Below, one piece after another: positions 8,372 to 16,188 of a stretch of 64,000 nucleotides of DNA. Below the pieces are notes generated by a model that worked only from the letters and a program-made list of their open reading frames with translations, was not told the DNA's origin and did not search any database. The DNA comes from a virus. The DNA lies in the IMG/VR virus record IMGVR_UViG_3300010397_000041, positions 28,426 through 92,425 of that record, one strand, 5' to 3'. The translations under genes were made by a program, and so were the position numbers. The stretch's first letter is position 1, and each line of letters opens with the position of its first letter.

Positions 8372-8785
8372 TCACGTCTTCTTTTTGCGTCGGGTGCTCT
8401 TGCGACGATGAGCGGGCTTCTTGTGGTGAACGCCTTTTCGCCGCGGTTTGTGAGATCCCCTGTGATGGTGTTTCAGCCCGCGTCGCCTGTGTTCGTGAAT
8501 CCCCTTGCGGCGGTGGATCGGATGTTTCAGGTGCCGGTGGCCACCCTTACGGCGATGGACGACCGTCCGGCGGTGCTGGTGGCGTAGGCCACGGCGACGG
8601 GTACCGCGTCGTCTCGATGCCCGTGTCCCTCCGCGGTTCCGCTTCGAGTTTTTGATCTCTTTGCGGACATGGAAGGAGCGGCGGAACGACTTGCCCGGGT
8701 TTCGGTTGCGGGACCGGAAGCCGCGGATATGCAGGCCCTTGCGGGCATGATGTCGGACGACGCGGACCCGGTAGTCGCGGGCCAT
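8372..8785 (-). CDS. Extremely basic Arg/His/Lys-rich protein (protamine-like)
   Basis: 137 residues, ATG in a TGATG overlap with the upstream gene. After about 35 residues of mixed sequence (MARDYRVRVVRHHARKGLHI) the protein is almost wholly Arg, Lys and His, with tandem RRKG/HRRRG/HHK motifs and an RRKKKT end. There are almost no acidic residues after the midpoint. Such composition suggests nucleic-acid binding or packing against DNA, RNA or acidic virion proteins. It lies in the head-tail joining and tail-tube segment, so it may be a minor virion component. The assignment as coding rests on the tight coupling to both neighbours. Confidence 0.6.
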   Translation of the reverse strand: MARDYRVRVVRHHARKGLHIRGFRSRNRNPGKSFRRSFHVRKEIKNSKRNRGGTRASRRRGTRRRGLRHQHRRTVVHRRKGGHRHLKHPIHRRKGIHEHRRRGLKHHHRGSHKPRRKGVHHKKPAHRRKSTRRKKKT

Positions 8786-9327
8786 CAGGAGATCACAAGC
8801 TCGGTGGCGGTTGTGACCATGTCGACGCGCACGTAGAACCGGTTGTCCTTCACATCCGGCTCACCTGGGCTGATGTCGATCTCCTCGCCCGCTGTCGAGA
8901 TCGTGTCGAACTTCCGGCCGCCGGTGCCCCATGTCCGGTCCAGCCGGGTGCGGGTGACCAGAGAGTCGAGGAACGTGTCGAAGTCGGCCATCGCGGCCTC
9001 GGTGCGTTGCTGCCGCGAATGAAACTCGATCTCCAGGTAGATCGTGTAGTCGATCTGCTTCTCGCCGCCCGGCGCGATGCCGTCGACACCGCCGCCACCG
9101 AGCGCCCGGCGTCGCTCCTTGGAGTGGACGAGATGCACGGTGCAGACCGCGCCGCTGACCACACCGGAGCCGGGCCAGAAGTCGTCGTCGTTGATCGAAC
9201 GCGGGGGCGCGGTCCACAGGGTGCCCATGAACTGGACGGCGGAGTCGCGGTACATCGTCGGCCGGGTCGGCTGGGCCCGGCCGCCGAACCAGGTGGCGGT
9301 CGCCGCGCGGACGGTGGTGCGGGACAT
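8785..9327 (-). CDS. Putative head-tail joining / tail terminator protein
   Basis: 180 residues; GGGAGG precedes the ATG by 4 bases. Sequence has VVSGAVCTVHLVHSKERR, IDYTIYLEIEFHSRQQRTEA and AMADFDTFLDSLVTRTRLDR, an alternating beta/helix pattern like tail-completion or tail-terminator proteins (Ndp/gpU-like fold), and its place after the connector gene fits. I do not recognise a specific family, so function is inferred from context. Confidence 0.5.
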   Translation of the reverse strand: MSRTTVRAATATWFGGRAQPTRPTMYRDSAVQFMGTLWTAPPRSINDDDFWPGSGVVSGAVCTVHLVHSKERRRALGGGGVDGIAPGGEKQIDYTIYLEIEFHSRQQRTEAAMADFDTFLDSLVTRTRLDRTWGTGGRKFDTISTAGEEIDISPGEPDVKDNRFYVRVDMVTTATELVIS

Positions 9328-9340
9328 GACGCCTCCCGGC

Positions 9341-10495
9341 TCAGATCGCCACGCGGGCGTACCGCTCGAGGATTTCCGCGGCCGCGGCTTCCATGGCCTC
9401 CATGTCCGGGCCGAGGTCCTTGTCGAGCGCGGCCGTGCCGGTGTCCGAGGACTTGCGGACGTAGACGGTCGCTATCTGCCCGACGGCGATCTTGATGTCG
9501 AAGGGGAGCGTGCCTATCCCCGTGCCGGCGCTGTGCGCGTTGACGGTGCCCACGGCGAGCGGCACCGTCCCCGGCCCGACCGCCGGTGTCCAGGTGGAGG
9601 CGACGGTGACCTGCTCCTCGACACCTGGGTCGGTGATGCGCAGCTGCTCACCGGGCTGGATCCCGGTCGTGTCAGCGAGGATCAGACTCGTCACGCCCGC
9701 GGTCGCCGCCGACGTGAGCGCGGAGATCGGGTAGCCGGCGATGTAGTCGAATTCGACGGCGACCGTGCCGCCGGACGGCGGGCCGAACTGGAATCCGCCC
9801 ATCCAGCTGCCCGACGGCGACAACGGGATGATCATCGCCCCGTCTTCGACCCACAGCGCGCCCGGTGTGACCGTGGTCGCCGGCCCGCCGACGGCCGCCG
9901 AGTAGGCGACCCGCGTGCAGGAGATCGGCGGCACATGACCGGAGGTCTGCCGGGGATGTAGCCGTAGGCAGCCGTCGCGGCCGATCCGCGCTGTCTCATG
10001 CTCGGCGAGCACCTGGTGGGCGCCGAGCTGAATGTTGCAGTAGTTGTCCGCCCACCTGCTCGCGCGCAACAAAATGTTCGCGAGCTCGCTGTCGTTCGCG
10101 GCCGCGGACGCGTTGGCGATCAGATCGTCGAAGTTCACACCGGTCGGCATCGCGCGGAACTCGGCGTTGGTCAGGTAGCTACCCGGCCAGCCGAAGATCT
10201 GCCCGGCGTCGCTGCCGACCGACGACGGGAGAACATCGAACTGGCCCTCGTAGGCCGTGTTCGGCAGCGTCGAGACCGCGTGATAGCCGTAGTGCCCGGA
10301 CGCCGGCGGCAGCCAGTCGACGTGGCAGGTGCCGGTAGCGTCGTGACTGACTGCCGGTGTCTGCGTCGTCCCGTCGGGGAGTTTGACAGTGACGACCATC
10401 GTCGCCGGGTCGATCGGCTGCCCGGTCGTCGGATCGGTGACGACGAACGGGCCGAGGCGGACCTCCTGGCCAAACGGGTAGGGCGTCGTCGACAT
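9341..10495 (-). CDS. Head-tail connector protein with Ig-like and beta modules
   Basis: 384 residues. The N-terminal 80 residues form a beta-rich Ig-like segment (LGPFVVTDPTTGQPIDPATM, TVKLPDGTTQTPAVSHD). Residues about 100-165 are helical (LTNAEFRAMPTGVNFDDLIA, ANILLRASRWADNYCN), the pattern of gp6/gp15-type connector proteins. A module at about 255-325 (GVTSLILADTTGIQPGEQLR, EEQVTVAS, AHSAGTGI) resembles the one in the tail tube protein. The C-terminus is helical (MEAAAAEILERYARVAI). Placement upstream of tail genes supports a connector/adaptor role. Confidence 0.65.
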   Translation of the reverse strand: MSTTPYPFGQEVRLGPFVVTDPTTGQPIDPATMVVTVKLPDGTTQTPAVSHDATGTCHVDWLPPASGHYGYHAVSTLPNTAYEGQFDVLPSSVGSDAGQIFGWPGSYLTNAEFRAMPTGVNFDDLIANASAAANDSELANILLRASRWADNYCNIQLGAHQVLAEHETARIGRDGCLRLHPRQTSGHVPPISCTRVAYSAAVGGPATTVTPGALWVEDGAMIIPLSPSGSWMGGFQFGPPSGGTVAVEFDYIAGYPISALTSAATAGVTSLILADTTGIQPGEQLRITDPGVEEQVTVASTWTPAVGPGTVPLAVGTVNAHSAGTGIGTLPFDIKIAVGQIATVYVRKSSDTGTAALDKDLGPDMEAMEAAAAEILERYARVAI

Positions 10496-10513
10496 CGGCG
10501 CCCCACCCGTCTG

Positions 10514-12712
10514 CTACTGATCCAGTCCGGTCATCGACCCTGCAGGCGAGTCGCCGCCCGTCATCCCGCCCGCCGCCATGTCTCCGCCGGTGACATGCGC
10601 CCACAGCGGATAGACCCGCGGCATGACGAGCTGCTGCCCGCGCCGCCACGGCCGCGACGGCGCGCGCCGCGTGGCGATCACCGGGGGTGGCACCCAGATA
10701 CCGCGCGGTCCCTGCGGCCACGGCGGCTCGGCGAACCTGCCCCTGCGGGGCCGGGCCGCAACCGGCCGCCGCGACGATGGCCGCGGCACCGGGCACGGCG
10801 TTGACCACGTGGGCTCGGCGAACCGACCCCGCCGGGACCGGACCGTGCCCGGTCGCCGCGACGCCATCGGCGACGGCGGCCAGGGGGCCGTCCCGCCGAA
10901 CGGGCCGCCGAGGAACCGTCCGCGGCGGACCGGGCGGACCGCAGGCCGCCGGCTGGTCGTGTTGCCCGGGGGGAACAGCGGACCAGGAGGCGGGATGTCG
11001 AAGACCCGTGCCCGGCGGACTACCCGGACCGCGGGCCGCCGGGACGCCGACGGCGACGATGGGACTGGTGGGATGACCTGCGGTGGAACCGTTTCGGCGA
11101 ACCGTCCCCGGCGGGTGGGCCGGGATGGTGCCCGCCGGGTTGCGGCGACCGCCGGAGGCAGCCACAGACCCTGCAACCCTTGCGGCCAGGGCGGTTCGAA
11201 TGAATGCCCGCGCCGCAGCTTCGGCGCCCACCTTGGCCGGTTGCCCGCCGGCGCGACCGCCGGTGGCAGCCACTTGCCCTGAGTGCCCTGCGGCCACGGC
11301 GGGGAAGCGACCTTGCCTCGGCGAGGCAGCGGGAACCAGCGGGGACGGAACCCGGCCGGGTCCGAGATCCCCGGAAACGGCTGGGTTTGTAGGCCCTGTG
11401 GCCACGGCGGCGACCAGCTGGCCCCACGCCGCAACTTCGGCGCCCACCGCGGGCGGGAGCCAGGCTGGTCGTAGATCCCGGGGTACGGCTGCGACTGGAC
11501 GCCCTGCGGCCAGGGAGGCTGGAAGAACCGGCCGCGTGGCTTCGGCTGCCAGCGGGGTTTCGACCCGGGCTGGCTGGTGAAGCTCGGCCACGCCTGCCCG
11601 GTGTTGCCCTGCGGCCACGGGGGCTCGAACAGCCGGCCTCGGCGGGTCGGCCGGGCAGGAGCCCGCCGCATCGCGATGGTCGCCGGTAGGAACGTGCCGA
11701 TCGGCGCCGGCGGGACCGCGATGATCTGCCCACGCCGGGTCGGACGTGCCGGGGCCCGTCGGGCGGGGATCGACTGGCCGACCAGAGCCGGTGGGGTGAG
11801 CGCCGGCCACGGCGGCTCAAACAGCCGGCCCCGGCGGGGCAGCGGGAACCAGCGTGGATGAGTGCCGGCCTGCCGCGTCTGGTCGGGCAGCCACCCACCG
11901 CGGGTCGCCTGCGGCCACGGCGGCTCGGCGAACCGGCCTCGGCGGGTCGGCCGGGCCGGCTGATGCCGGGCCGTGACCGACGGCGGAGGGAACGGGACCG
12001 GCGGATACCACGGCGGCTCGGCGAACCGGCCGCGGCGGGGACGCGGGAACCAGCGTGGATGGCTGCCCGCCTGGGCGGTGACGGTCGGCCAGCGCTGCCC
12101 AACCGGGCCCTGGGGCCACGGCGGCGACCAGCTGGCCCCGCGGCGGAGCTTCGGCGCCCACCGCGGGCGGGAGCCAGGCTGGTCGTAGATCCCGGGGTAC
12201 GGCTGCGACTGGACGCCCTGCGGCCAGGGCGGATCGAACCGGTGGCCACGGGCGATCCGCGGCGCCCAGCGGGGCCGGTAGCCCGCTGGCTCCGTGAAGC
12301 TCGGCCACGCCTGGCCCCGGGTGGCCTGCGGCCACGGCGGCTCAAAGGTCTTGCCACGTCGCAGCTTCGGAGCCCACCGCGGCCGCGACCCCGACTGGTC
12401 GTAGATCCCCGGGTACGGCTGCGACAGCGGCCCCTGCGGCCACGGCGGGTCGAACGACCTGCCCCGCCGAAGCTTCGGCGCCCACCGCGGCCGCGAACCG
12501 GCCGGCTCGATGAACGACGGCCAGCTCTGCCCGGTGTTGCCCTGCGGCCAGAAGTCGAAGTACCGGCCCCGGCGAGGACGCGGGAACCAGCGGGGACGGC
12601 TACCGGCTTGCTTCGGGTCGGTGGGCCACGCCTGGCCTTGATTGGCCTGGAGGAGGTTGGGCTCGAACCTCTTGCTGCGACGCGGCCAGGCGCCGCGCCA
12701 GCGCCGCAGCAT
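10514..12712 (-). CDS. Arg/Pro/Trp-rich tandem repeat protein (about 20 units)
   Basis: 732 residues. Almost the whole protein is about 20 imperfect units of 28-36 residues with the scheme PGSRPRWAPKLRRG followed by FEPPWPQG and a spacer such as QPYPGIYDQ. Units around residues 150-185 and 400-435 are identical over 36 residues and nearly identical in DNA. Later units are shorter (RRAPARPTRRGRFAEPPW). The C-terminal 28 residues change to a Gly/Met/Asp motif (MTGGD). It has almost no Lys-free acidic content and is strongly basic, suggesting extended, polyproline-like structure. It sits between surface-like proteins and the connector. Function unknown; virion tether, decoration or nucleic-acid/cell-wall binding are possibilities. 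Confidence 0.75.
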   Translation of the reverse strand: MLRRWRGAWPRRSKRFEPNLLQANQGQAWPTDPKQAGSRPRWFPRPRRGRYFDFWPQGNTGQSWPSFIEPAGSRPRWAPKLRRGRSFDPPWPQGPLSQPYPGIYDQSGSRPRWAPKLRRGKTFEPPWPQATRGQAWPSFTEPAGYRPRWAPRIARGHRFDPPWPQGVQSQPYPGIYDQPGSRPRWAPKLRRGASWSPPWPQGPVGQRWPTVTAQAGSHPRWFPRPRRGRFAEPPWYPPVPFPPPSVTARHQPARPTRRGRFAEPPWPQATRGGWLPDQTRQAGTHPRWFPLPRRGRLFEPPWPALTPPALVGQSIPARRAPARPTRRGQIIAVPPAPIGTFLPATIAMRRAPARPTRRGRLFEPPWPQGNTGQAWPSFTSQPGSKPRWQPKPRGRFFQPPWPQGVQSQPYPGIYDQPGSRPRWAPKLRRGASWSPPWPQGLQTQPFPGISDPAGFRPRWFPLPRRGKVASPPWPQGTQGKWLPPAVAPAGNRPRWAPKLRRGHSFEPPWPQGLQGLWLPPAVAATRRAPSRPTRRGRFAETVPPQVIPPVPSSPSASRRPAVRVVRRARVFDIPPPGPLFPPGNTTSRRPAVRPVRRGRFLGGPFGGTAPWPPSPMASRRPGTVRSRRGRFAEPTWSTPCPVPRPSSRRPVAARPRRGRFAEPPWPQGPRGIWVPPPVIATRRAPSRPWRRGQQLVMPRVYPLWAHVTGGDMAAGGMTGGDSPAGSMTGLDQ
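10650..12660 (-). repeat. Tandem coding repeat, about 108-bp period
   Basis: DNA underlying the repeat protein. Near-identical segments of about 100 bases occur at about 11410-11518 and 12122-12230, and shorter blocks such as GGCTCGGCGAACCGGCC and GGGTACGGCTGCGACTGG recur. High identity of some units against divergence of others indicates recent duplication or gene conversion. Confidence 0.75.
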
Positions 12713-12797
12713 GGACTACCCCCGACACCGTCGGCGACGACGAGATTCTTCCTCGCCGACGCCGCCCTGCGAGTGGCCAGCGACTACAAAGGGTGAT

Positions 12798-13295
12798 CTA
12801 CTCTTCCCACTCCGCGCTGAGCGTGTACAGGTGCGCCGTGGGCAGCGCGTTGCCGACGTTGATGAACGCGATGCCGTTCGCGGTACCCGACGCGACGATC
12901 AGCTCCTCCAGCAGCTCGAACGGCAGGTCGACGCCGCTCTGCGAGTTGAACGACACCTCGTACAGGTACGGCGCGGTCCACGTCGCGGTGGGTACGGTCG
13001 ACCAGGCGGTGTCCAGGCCGGTGATCTGGCTGGCCGCAGTGTTGGGGTCGAGCTTGTTCCCGGTGCTGGTCGCGGTCGCGGTGCCGCGGGCGGTGGTACG
13101 AACCAGGGCAATGGTGAGCTGCTGCGAGGTCGGCGCGCCGGTACCGGCGCGGACGCCGATCGTGAGCCGGCGCAGCTTGTAGCCGGCCGACGCACCGGCC
13201 TGGAGGCTGCCGAACAGCGCGTTGGCCGTGCCGCCGGACGGGGCGGTCGCGACGATCGCCGTCGCCGACTCCACGGTGATGTTGTAGCGGGCCAC
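12798..13295 (-). CDS. Beta-rich virion surface protein candidate
   Basis: 165 residues from GTG 13295, chosen because GAAAGG precedes it and the protein-like region begins there (VARYNITVESATAIVATAPS). The sequence is rich in alternating Ala/Thr/Val strands, with ANALFGSLQAGASAGYKLRR and an acidic C-terminus (LSAEWEE). It resembles decoration or fibre-tip jelly-roll proteins by composition only; no family recognised. A terminator hairpin precedes it, so it may have its own expression level. Confidence 0.55.
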   Translation of the reverse strand: MARYNITVESATAIVATAPSGGTANALFGSLQAGASAGYKLRRLTIGVRAGTGAPTSQQLTIALVRTTARGTATATSTGNKLDPNTAASQITGLDTAWSTVPTATWTAPYLYEVSFNSQSGVDLPFELLEELIVASGTANGIAFINVGNALPTAHLYTLSAEWEE

Positions 13296-13318
13296 CTGAA
13301 AGCCTTTCTCGAAACAGG

Positions 13319-13344
13319 AAAAGCCCGCCGGATGGTCCGGGCGG
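13319..13344 (-). terminator. Rho-independent terminator
   Basis: On the minus strand GCCCG-C-CCGGA pairs with TCCGG-CGGGC around a CCA loop, followed directly by TTTTCC. Stem with U-tract just downstream of the gene ending at 13375; a good intrinsic terminator or attenuator. Confidence 0.75.
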
Positions 13345-13374
13345 GCAAACGTGCAGGGAACGGCCTCGGTGGGC

Positions 13375-14088
13375 CTAGAAGAAGCTGTTGTACTGGCCGG
13401 TGATCGGCGGGACGACCACACCGCCATAGGGGCCGGGGTATGTGGTGTCTGTCCAGACGACGTCGTCGATGTTGACTGTCGTGTTTGAGGCGCCAGTCGG
13501 CATGCCCACGCGAAGCTGGCTGATTGCGGACGACGAGCCGGTGTTCGTGGCCCCGCTGTTCAGGGTTTCGGCTGGGTTGGTCCCGTCCGGCGCGGTGAAA
13601 ATCTTGAGAGTCGCCGAGCCGTTGGTGCCGGTGCCAGCGGTCGCGCCGAGCTCAAACCTGTACCAGGTGGACGTGGACAGCGTGGTGGTGCTGGTCGTCG
13701 AACCGGTCGTGCCGTTCCACAGCAGGGTGATGGTGCCGGCCGAGTTGAGGCGGATCCCCGCGATGTTGGTAATACCACCGGACATCAACGTCGCGATGAC
13801 AATGTTGCTGCTCAGCGACGATGGGAGCAGGGCGTACACCCGGCAGTAAGTGGTGGTGGCCGAGACGCCGGAGGTCCAGGCGCAGTACGGCGAGCCACTG
13901 ACCCCTGTCGTCGCGTACTGGCCGCTCAGCGTGCCGTGGGCGGCGAAGGTGGAGTCATATTTGGCGGTGCCGATGGTTGTGGAAACCGTGTTCCACTGGT
14001 TGTCGCTGGCGCCTGAGTTGGACGTCGAGATCGCAGTTCCGGAGGACTGGCCGGATTCGTAGGAGTTGGTGAGGGTCGCCACCGGCAC
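13375..14088 (-). CDS. Concanavalin/LamG-like structural protein
   Basis: 237 residues, GTG start with GAAGG 7 bases upstream. Sequence is Ser/Thr/Gly-rich with the pattern of a carbohydrate-binding jelly roll: ANYDSTFAAHG-like opening, TTYCRVYALLPSSLSSNIVI, IRLNSAGTITLLWNGTTG, TWYRFELGATAGTGTNGSAT and VNIDDVVWTDTTYPGPYGG. The last motif (ID-V-W) is typical of LamG-like phage proteins. Likely a virion surface or fibre protein. Confidence 0.65.
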   Translation of the reverse strand: MPVATLTNSYESGQSSGTAISTSNSGASDNQWNTVSTTIGTAKYDSTFAAHGTLSGQYATTGVSGSPYCAWTSGVSATTTYCRVYALLPSSLSSNIVIATLMSGGITNIAGIRLNSAGTITLLWNGTTGSTTSTTTLSTSTWYRFELGATAGTGTNGSATLKIFTAPDGTNPAETLNSGATNTGSSSAISQLRVGMPTGASNTTVNIDDVVWTDTTYPGPYGGVVVPPITGQYNSFF

Positions 14089-14120
14089 CGACCATCCTTC
14101 TCAGGCCAGTTCCCGGACAG

Positions 14121-14387
14121 TCAGCTCACGATGCGGATGATCGTGTCCGTGTCCGGGTCGACCTCGACCGACAGCGGGCCGTGCTCGGTATCCACCGACG
14201 CGGAGGTGTAGCCCGAGTGCGGGACCAGCCCGGCGATGGACTGGCCCACCGCAGGATTGGCCGGGTCGAACGGCGGCGGCGGGGCCGGCGGTATCGGGGC
14301 TGGTGGCGGTGTTGGGGCTGGCGGCGTCGGTTTCGGGGTGGCGGCGGCGCGGGGCTGCCGCGCCGTCGCCGTGTTGGCCCCGGCCAT
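14121..14387 (-). CDS. Small Pro-rich protein with beta C-terminus
   Basis: 88 residues. The ATG at 14387 overlaps the upstream stop by one base (TGATG). Residues 1-45 are Pro/Ala-rich (PTPPAPTPPPAPIPPAPPPP); residues 46-88 form a compact strand-rich end (SIAGLVPHSGYTSASVDTEH, LSVEVDPDTDTIIRIVS). A Pro-rich linker with a small folded domain would suit a virion-attached accessory. No family recognised. Confidence 0.5.
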   Translation of the reverse strand: MAGANTATARQPRAAATPKPTPPAPTPPPAPIPPAPPPPFDPANPAVGQSIAGLVPHSGYTSASVDTEHGPLSVEVDPDTDTIIRIVS

Positions 14388-15250
14388 CAGGTGACGATGA
14401 CCAGCGGAATCGTTCCGACGGTCGTCGCGCCGGTGATCGTCGCCGGGGCGGTGGTCGTCAGCGATGAACCTGACGTCTGCGCGAGGATCTTGTTCCCGGC
14501 GATGACCGCCGCCGACGCCCCCGCACCGGCCCGGCCGGTGCCGGCGAGCGACGGCGGAGTGGTCGCCTTCACCATGATCGCCGCGTAGTACACGGCCGTC
14601 GTGGTGATCGTCTGCGGGGTGGTGAGCGCGACGGTCTTCGCTGTCTCCGCCGCCCACGCCGTCGACGTCTGGTCCGCGGTCTGCGCGAGCAGCGCCGGCG
14701 TCGCGGCCGAGCTGTACAGGGCGAACCACCAGTTGGTGGGCGTGCCCGCCGCCGTCGCACCCGAGACGAAGGTCAAGTTCGTGACGACCGTTCCGGCGGG
14801 CAACCAAATCGCGACCGACGTCATCACCTGCGTCGTCAGCGCGGCCAGATCCGTCCCCGCCTGGCTACGCGCCAGGTTGCTGTAGTTCACGCCAGCCGGT
14901 GACCCGTCGAGGGCGTACGCCTGCTGGGCCGCATAGGCCGCCGCGAGACCACCGGCCGCGTTCAGCGGCGCGTCGATCGGCAGGTAGATCCCGACCGGGT
15001 AGTTGGCCGCGATCAGAATCGAACCGTTGTACAGGTCGACCGCGGCGACGCCGTTCGTCGCGAACTCGGCGAACCCCGAGCCGTCCGTCGTGAACTGGCC
15101 CGACGAGGACAGCACGGTGGTCAGCGTCGGATCGGTGTACAGGGTCACCGTCGTGCTGGTGCCAGGGACCTTGGCGGTGAGGGTCGTCGACCGGATCGGG
15201 TTGACGCCGTCCGGCGCCACGACGCGGGCGAAACGAAAAGCGGTGGCCAT
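14387..15250 (-). CDS. Fibre/decoration-like structural protein
   Basis: 287 residues from ATG 15250 with GAAGGAG 8 bases upstream. N-terminus MATAFRFARVVAPDGVNPIR, then beta-rich region TLYTDPTLTTVLSSSGQFTT, DLYNGSILIAANYPVGIYLP, a mid helical linker and a second beta domain (TNWWFALYSSAATPALLAQT, AVYYAAIMVKATTPPSLAGT). The two-domain beta layout is typical of phage fibre or head-decoration proteins that hold carbohydrate-binding folds. Function inferred from context. Confidence 0.55.
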   Translation of the reverse strand: MATAFRFARVVAPDGVNPIRSTTLTAKVPGTSTTVTLYTDPTLTTVLSSSGQFTTDGSGFAEFATNGVAAVDLYNGSILIAANYPVGIYLPIDAPLNAAGGLAAAYAAQQAYALDGSPAGVNYSNLARSQAGTDLAALTTQVMTSVAIWLPAGTVVTNLTFVSGATAAGTPTNWWFALYSSAATPALLAQTADQTSTAWAAETAKTVALTTPQTITTTAVYYAAIMVKATTPPSLAGTGRAGAGASAAVIAGNKILAQTSGSSLTTTAPATITGATTVGTIPLVIVT

Positions 15251-15252
15251 CG

Positions 15253-15504
15253 TCAGTTCTCCTTCGGGTTGTCGCGCCCGCAGCGGGAACAGCGACGAAA
15301 CAGCGACTTGAAGCCGCAAGGGCACGGAAAGCCGGCCGCGCGCGTCACGCCGCCGACATCGGCAGGGAAAGCGCCCTGGTCGCGAAGCATCCGAATGTGC
15401 CGCCGGTCTTCCACATCGAACGTGCGGCCGTTGTAACGGGCCGTGCCGGTTTCGGTGCGGACGTCGATGCCCCTGCAGGCGCCGTCGGGTACGGCCATGC
15501 GCAT
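15253..15504 (-). CDS. Small zinc-ribbon-like phage protein
   Basis: 83 residues. MRMAVPDGACRGIDVRTETG, then DRRHIRMLRDQGAFPADVGG and a Cys cluster CPCGFKSLFRRCSRCG (C-x-C, then C-x2-C), likely a zinc ribbon. I recall similar short proteins downstream of capsid genes in actinophages with the same VPDG-CRG start and Cys end; function is not known. Stop is just upstream of the next gene's ribosome site. Confidence 0.65.
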   Translation of the reverse strand: MRMAVPDGACRGIDVRTETGTARYNGRTFDVEDRRHIRMLRDQGAFPADVGGVTRAAGFPCPCGFKSLFRRCSRCGRDNPKEN

Positions 15505-15507
15505 CGG

Positions 15508-15789
15508 TCAGCTCCCGGGGGCGTAGGCGTAGGAAATGGTTCCGGTGCCGGCCGACGTGGCGACCAGCTTGGCGCCGCCGAGCAGCCAGGACACGGGCAC
15601 GCCGACGGGCAGCACAAACCCGGTCGGACAGGTCGGGCCGGTCAGGGTGACCGCGGTCGTGCCGGCGATCAGCGTCACCGCGCCCGCGAGCCCCGGCGCC
15701 GGGCGGATGTTCTCGACCGGGATCGACACCCCGCCGACCGTGGCTGTGACGTTGCCGGTGACGAACGGCGGGGTTGGGGCGGCGACCAT
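15508..15789 (-). CDS. Small beta-rich structural protein, unknown
   Basis: 93 residues, ATG in TGATG overlap. Pro-rich start MVAAPTPPFVTGNVTATVGG then strands (VSIPVENIRPAPGLAGAVTL, LPVGVPVSWLLGGAKLVAT). Looks like a small Ig-like or head-decoration protein by composition and position after the capsid gene. Unrecognised. Confidence 0.5.
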   Translation of the reverse strand: MVAAPTPPFVTGNVTATVGGVSIPVENIRPAPGLAGAVTLIAGTTAVTLTGPTCPTGFVLPVGVPVSWLLGGAKLVATSAGTGTISYAYAPGS

Positions 15790-16109
15790 CAGAGGCTCAC
15801 GTTCGCCGCGGTCTGCACGATCGTCGTCAGCGCCGAGATCTGCCCGGCCACGTCGGCGGTCAGCGCCGGGTAGGCGCAGCCTGAGACGTCTACGTGGATG
15901 TCGACGCCGACCTGGCTGCCGGTGAGCCGCAGGATCGACGTCATCTTCGACGAGGTGAGATAGCCGGTGATCTGGGTGAGGACGGCGGCGACGCCGGCCG
16001 CTGTCAGGTTGAACGAGTTCCGGGCGCCCAGGGAGATTTCGACGACACCGGTCGACCCGGGTGACGTTTCGATCAGATATGGGCTGCCGGGGATGGCGTA
16101 GGTCGCCAT
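15789..16109 (-). CDS. Small structural-operon protein, unknown
   Basis: 106 residues; begins MATYAIPGSPYLIETSPGST and includes GVVEISLGARNSFNLTAAGV and ITGYLTSSKMTSILRLTGSQ, with a helical C-terminus (QISALTTIVQTAANVSL). First gene after the capsid and its terminator. Could be a capsid-decoration or capsid-fibre protein; no family recognised. Confidence 0.5.
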   Translation of the reverse strand: MATYAIPGSPYLIETSPGSTGVVEISLGARNSFNLTAAGVAAVLTQITGYLTSSKMTSILRLTGSQVGVDIHVDVSGCAYPALTADVAGQISALTTIVQTAANVSL

Positions 16110-16136
16110 GATGCCCCTTTCCGGGGAAACGCCGAC

Positions 16137-16168
16137 GGCCCGCGTCTCGCAGGAGCAGGACGCGGGCC
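16137..16168 (-). terminator. Hairpin downstream of major capsid gene
   Basis: GGCCCGCGTC (16137-16146) pairs with GACGCGGGCC (16159-16168), 10 perfect base pairs with a 12-base loop; on the minus strand it is followed within 8 bases by GTTTCCCC. Placed right after the capsid stop codon. Confidence 0.65.
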
Positions 16169-16188
16169 GCCGGGAACGGGAAGGGGTG

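Noticed and set aside
10514-12712. Repeats considered as a CRISPR or other non-coding array
   Set aside because: Units are imperfect, in frame, and encode a repeated protein; spacers are not unique short sequences.
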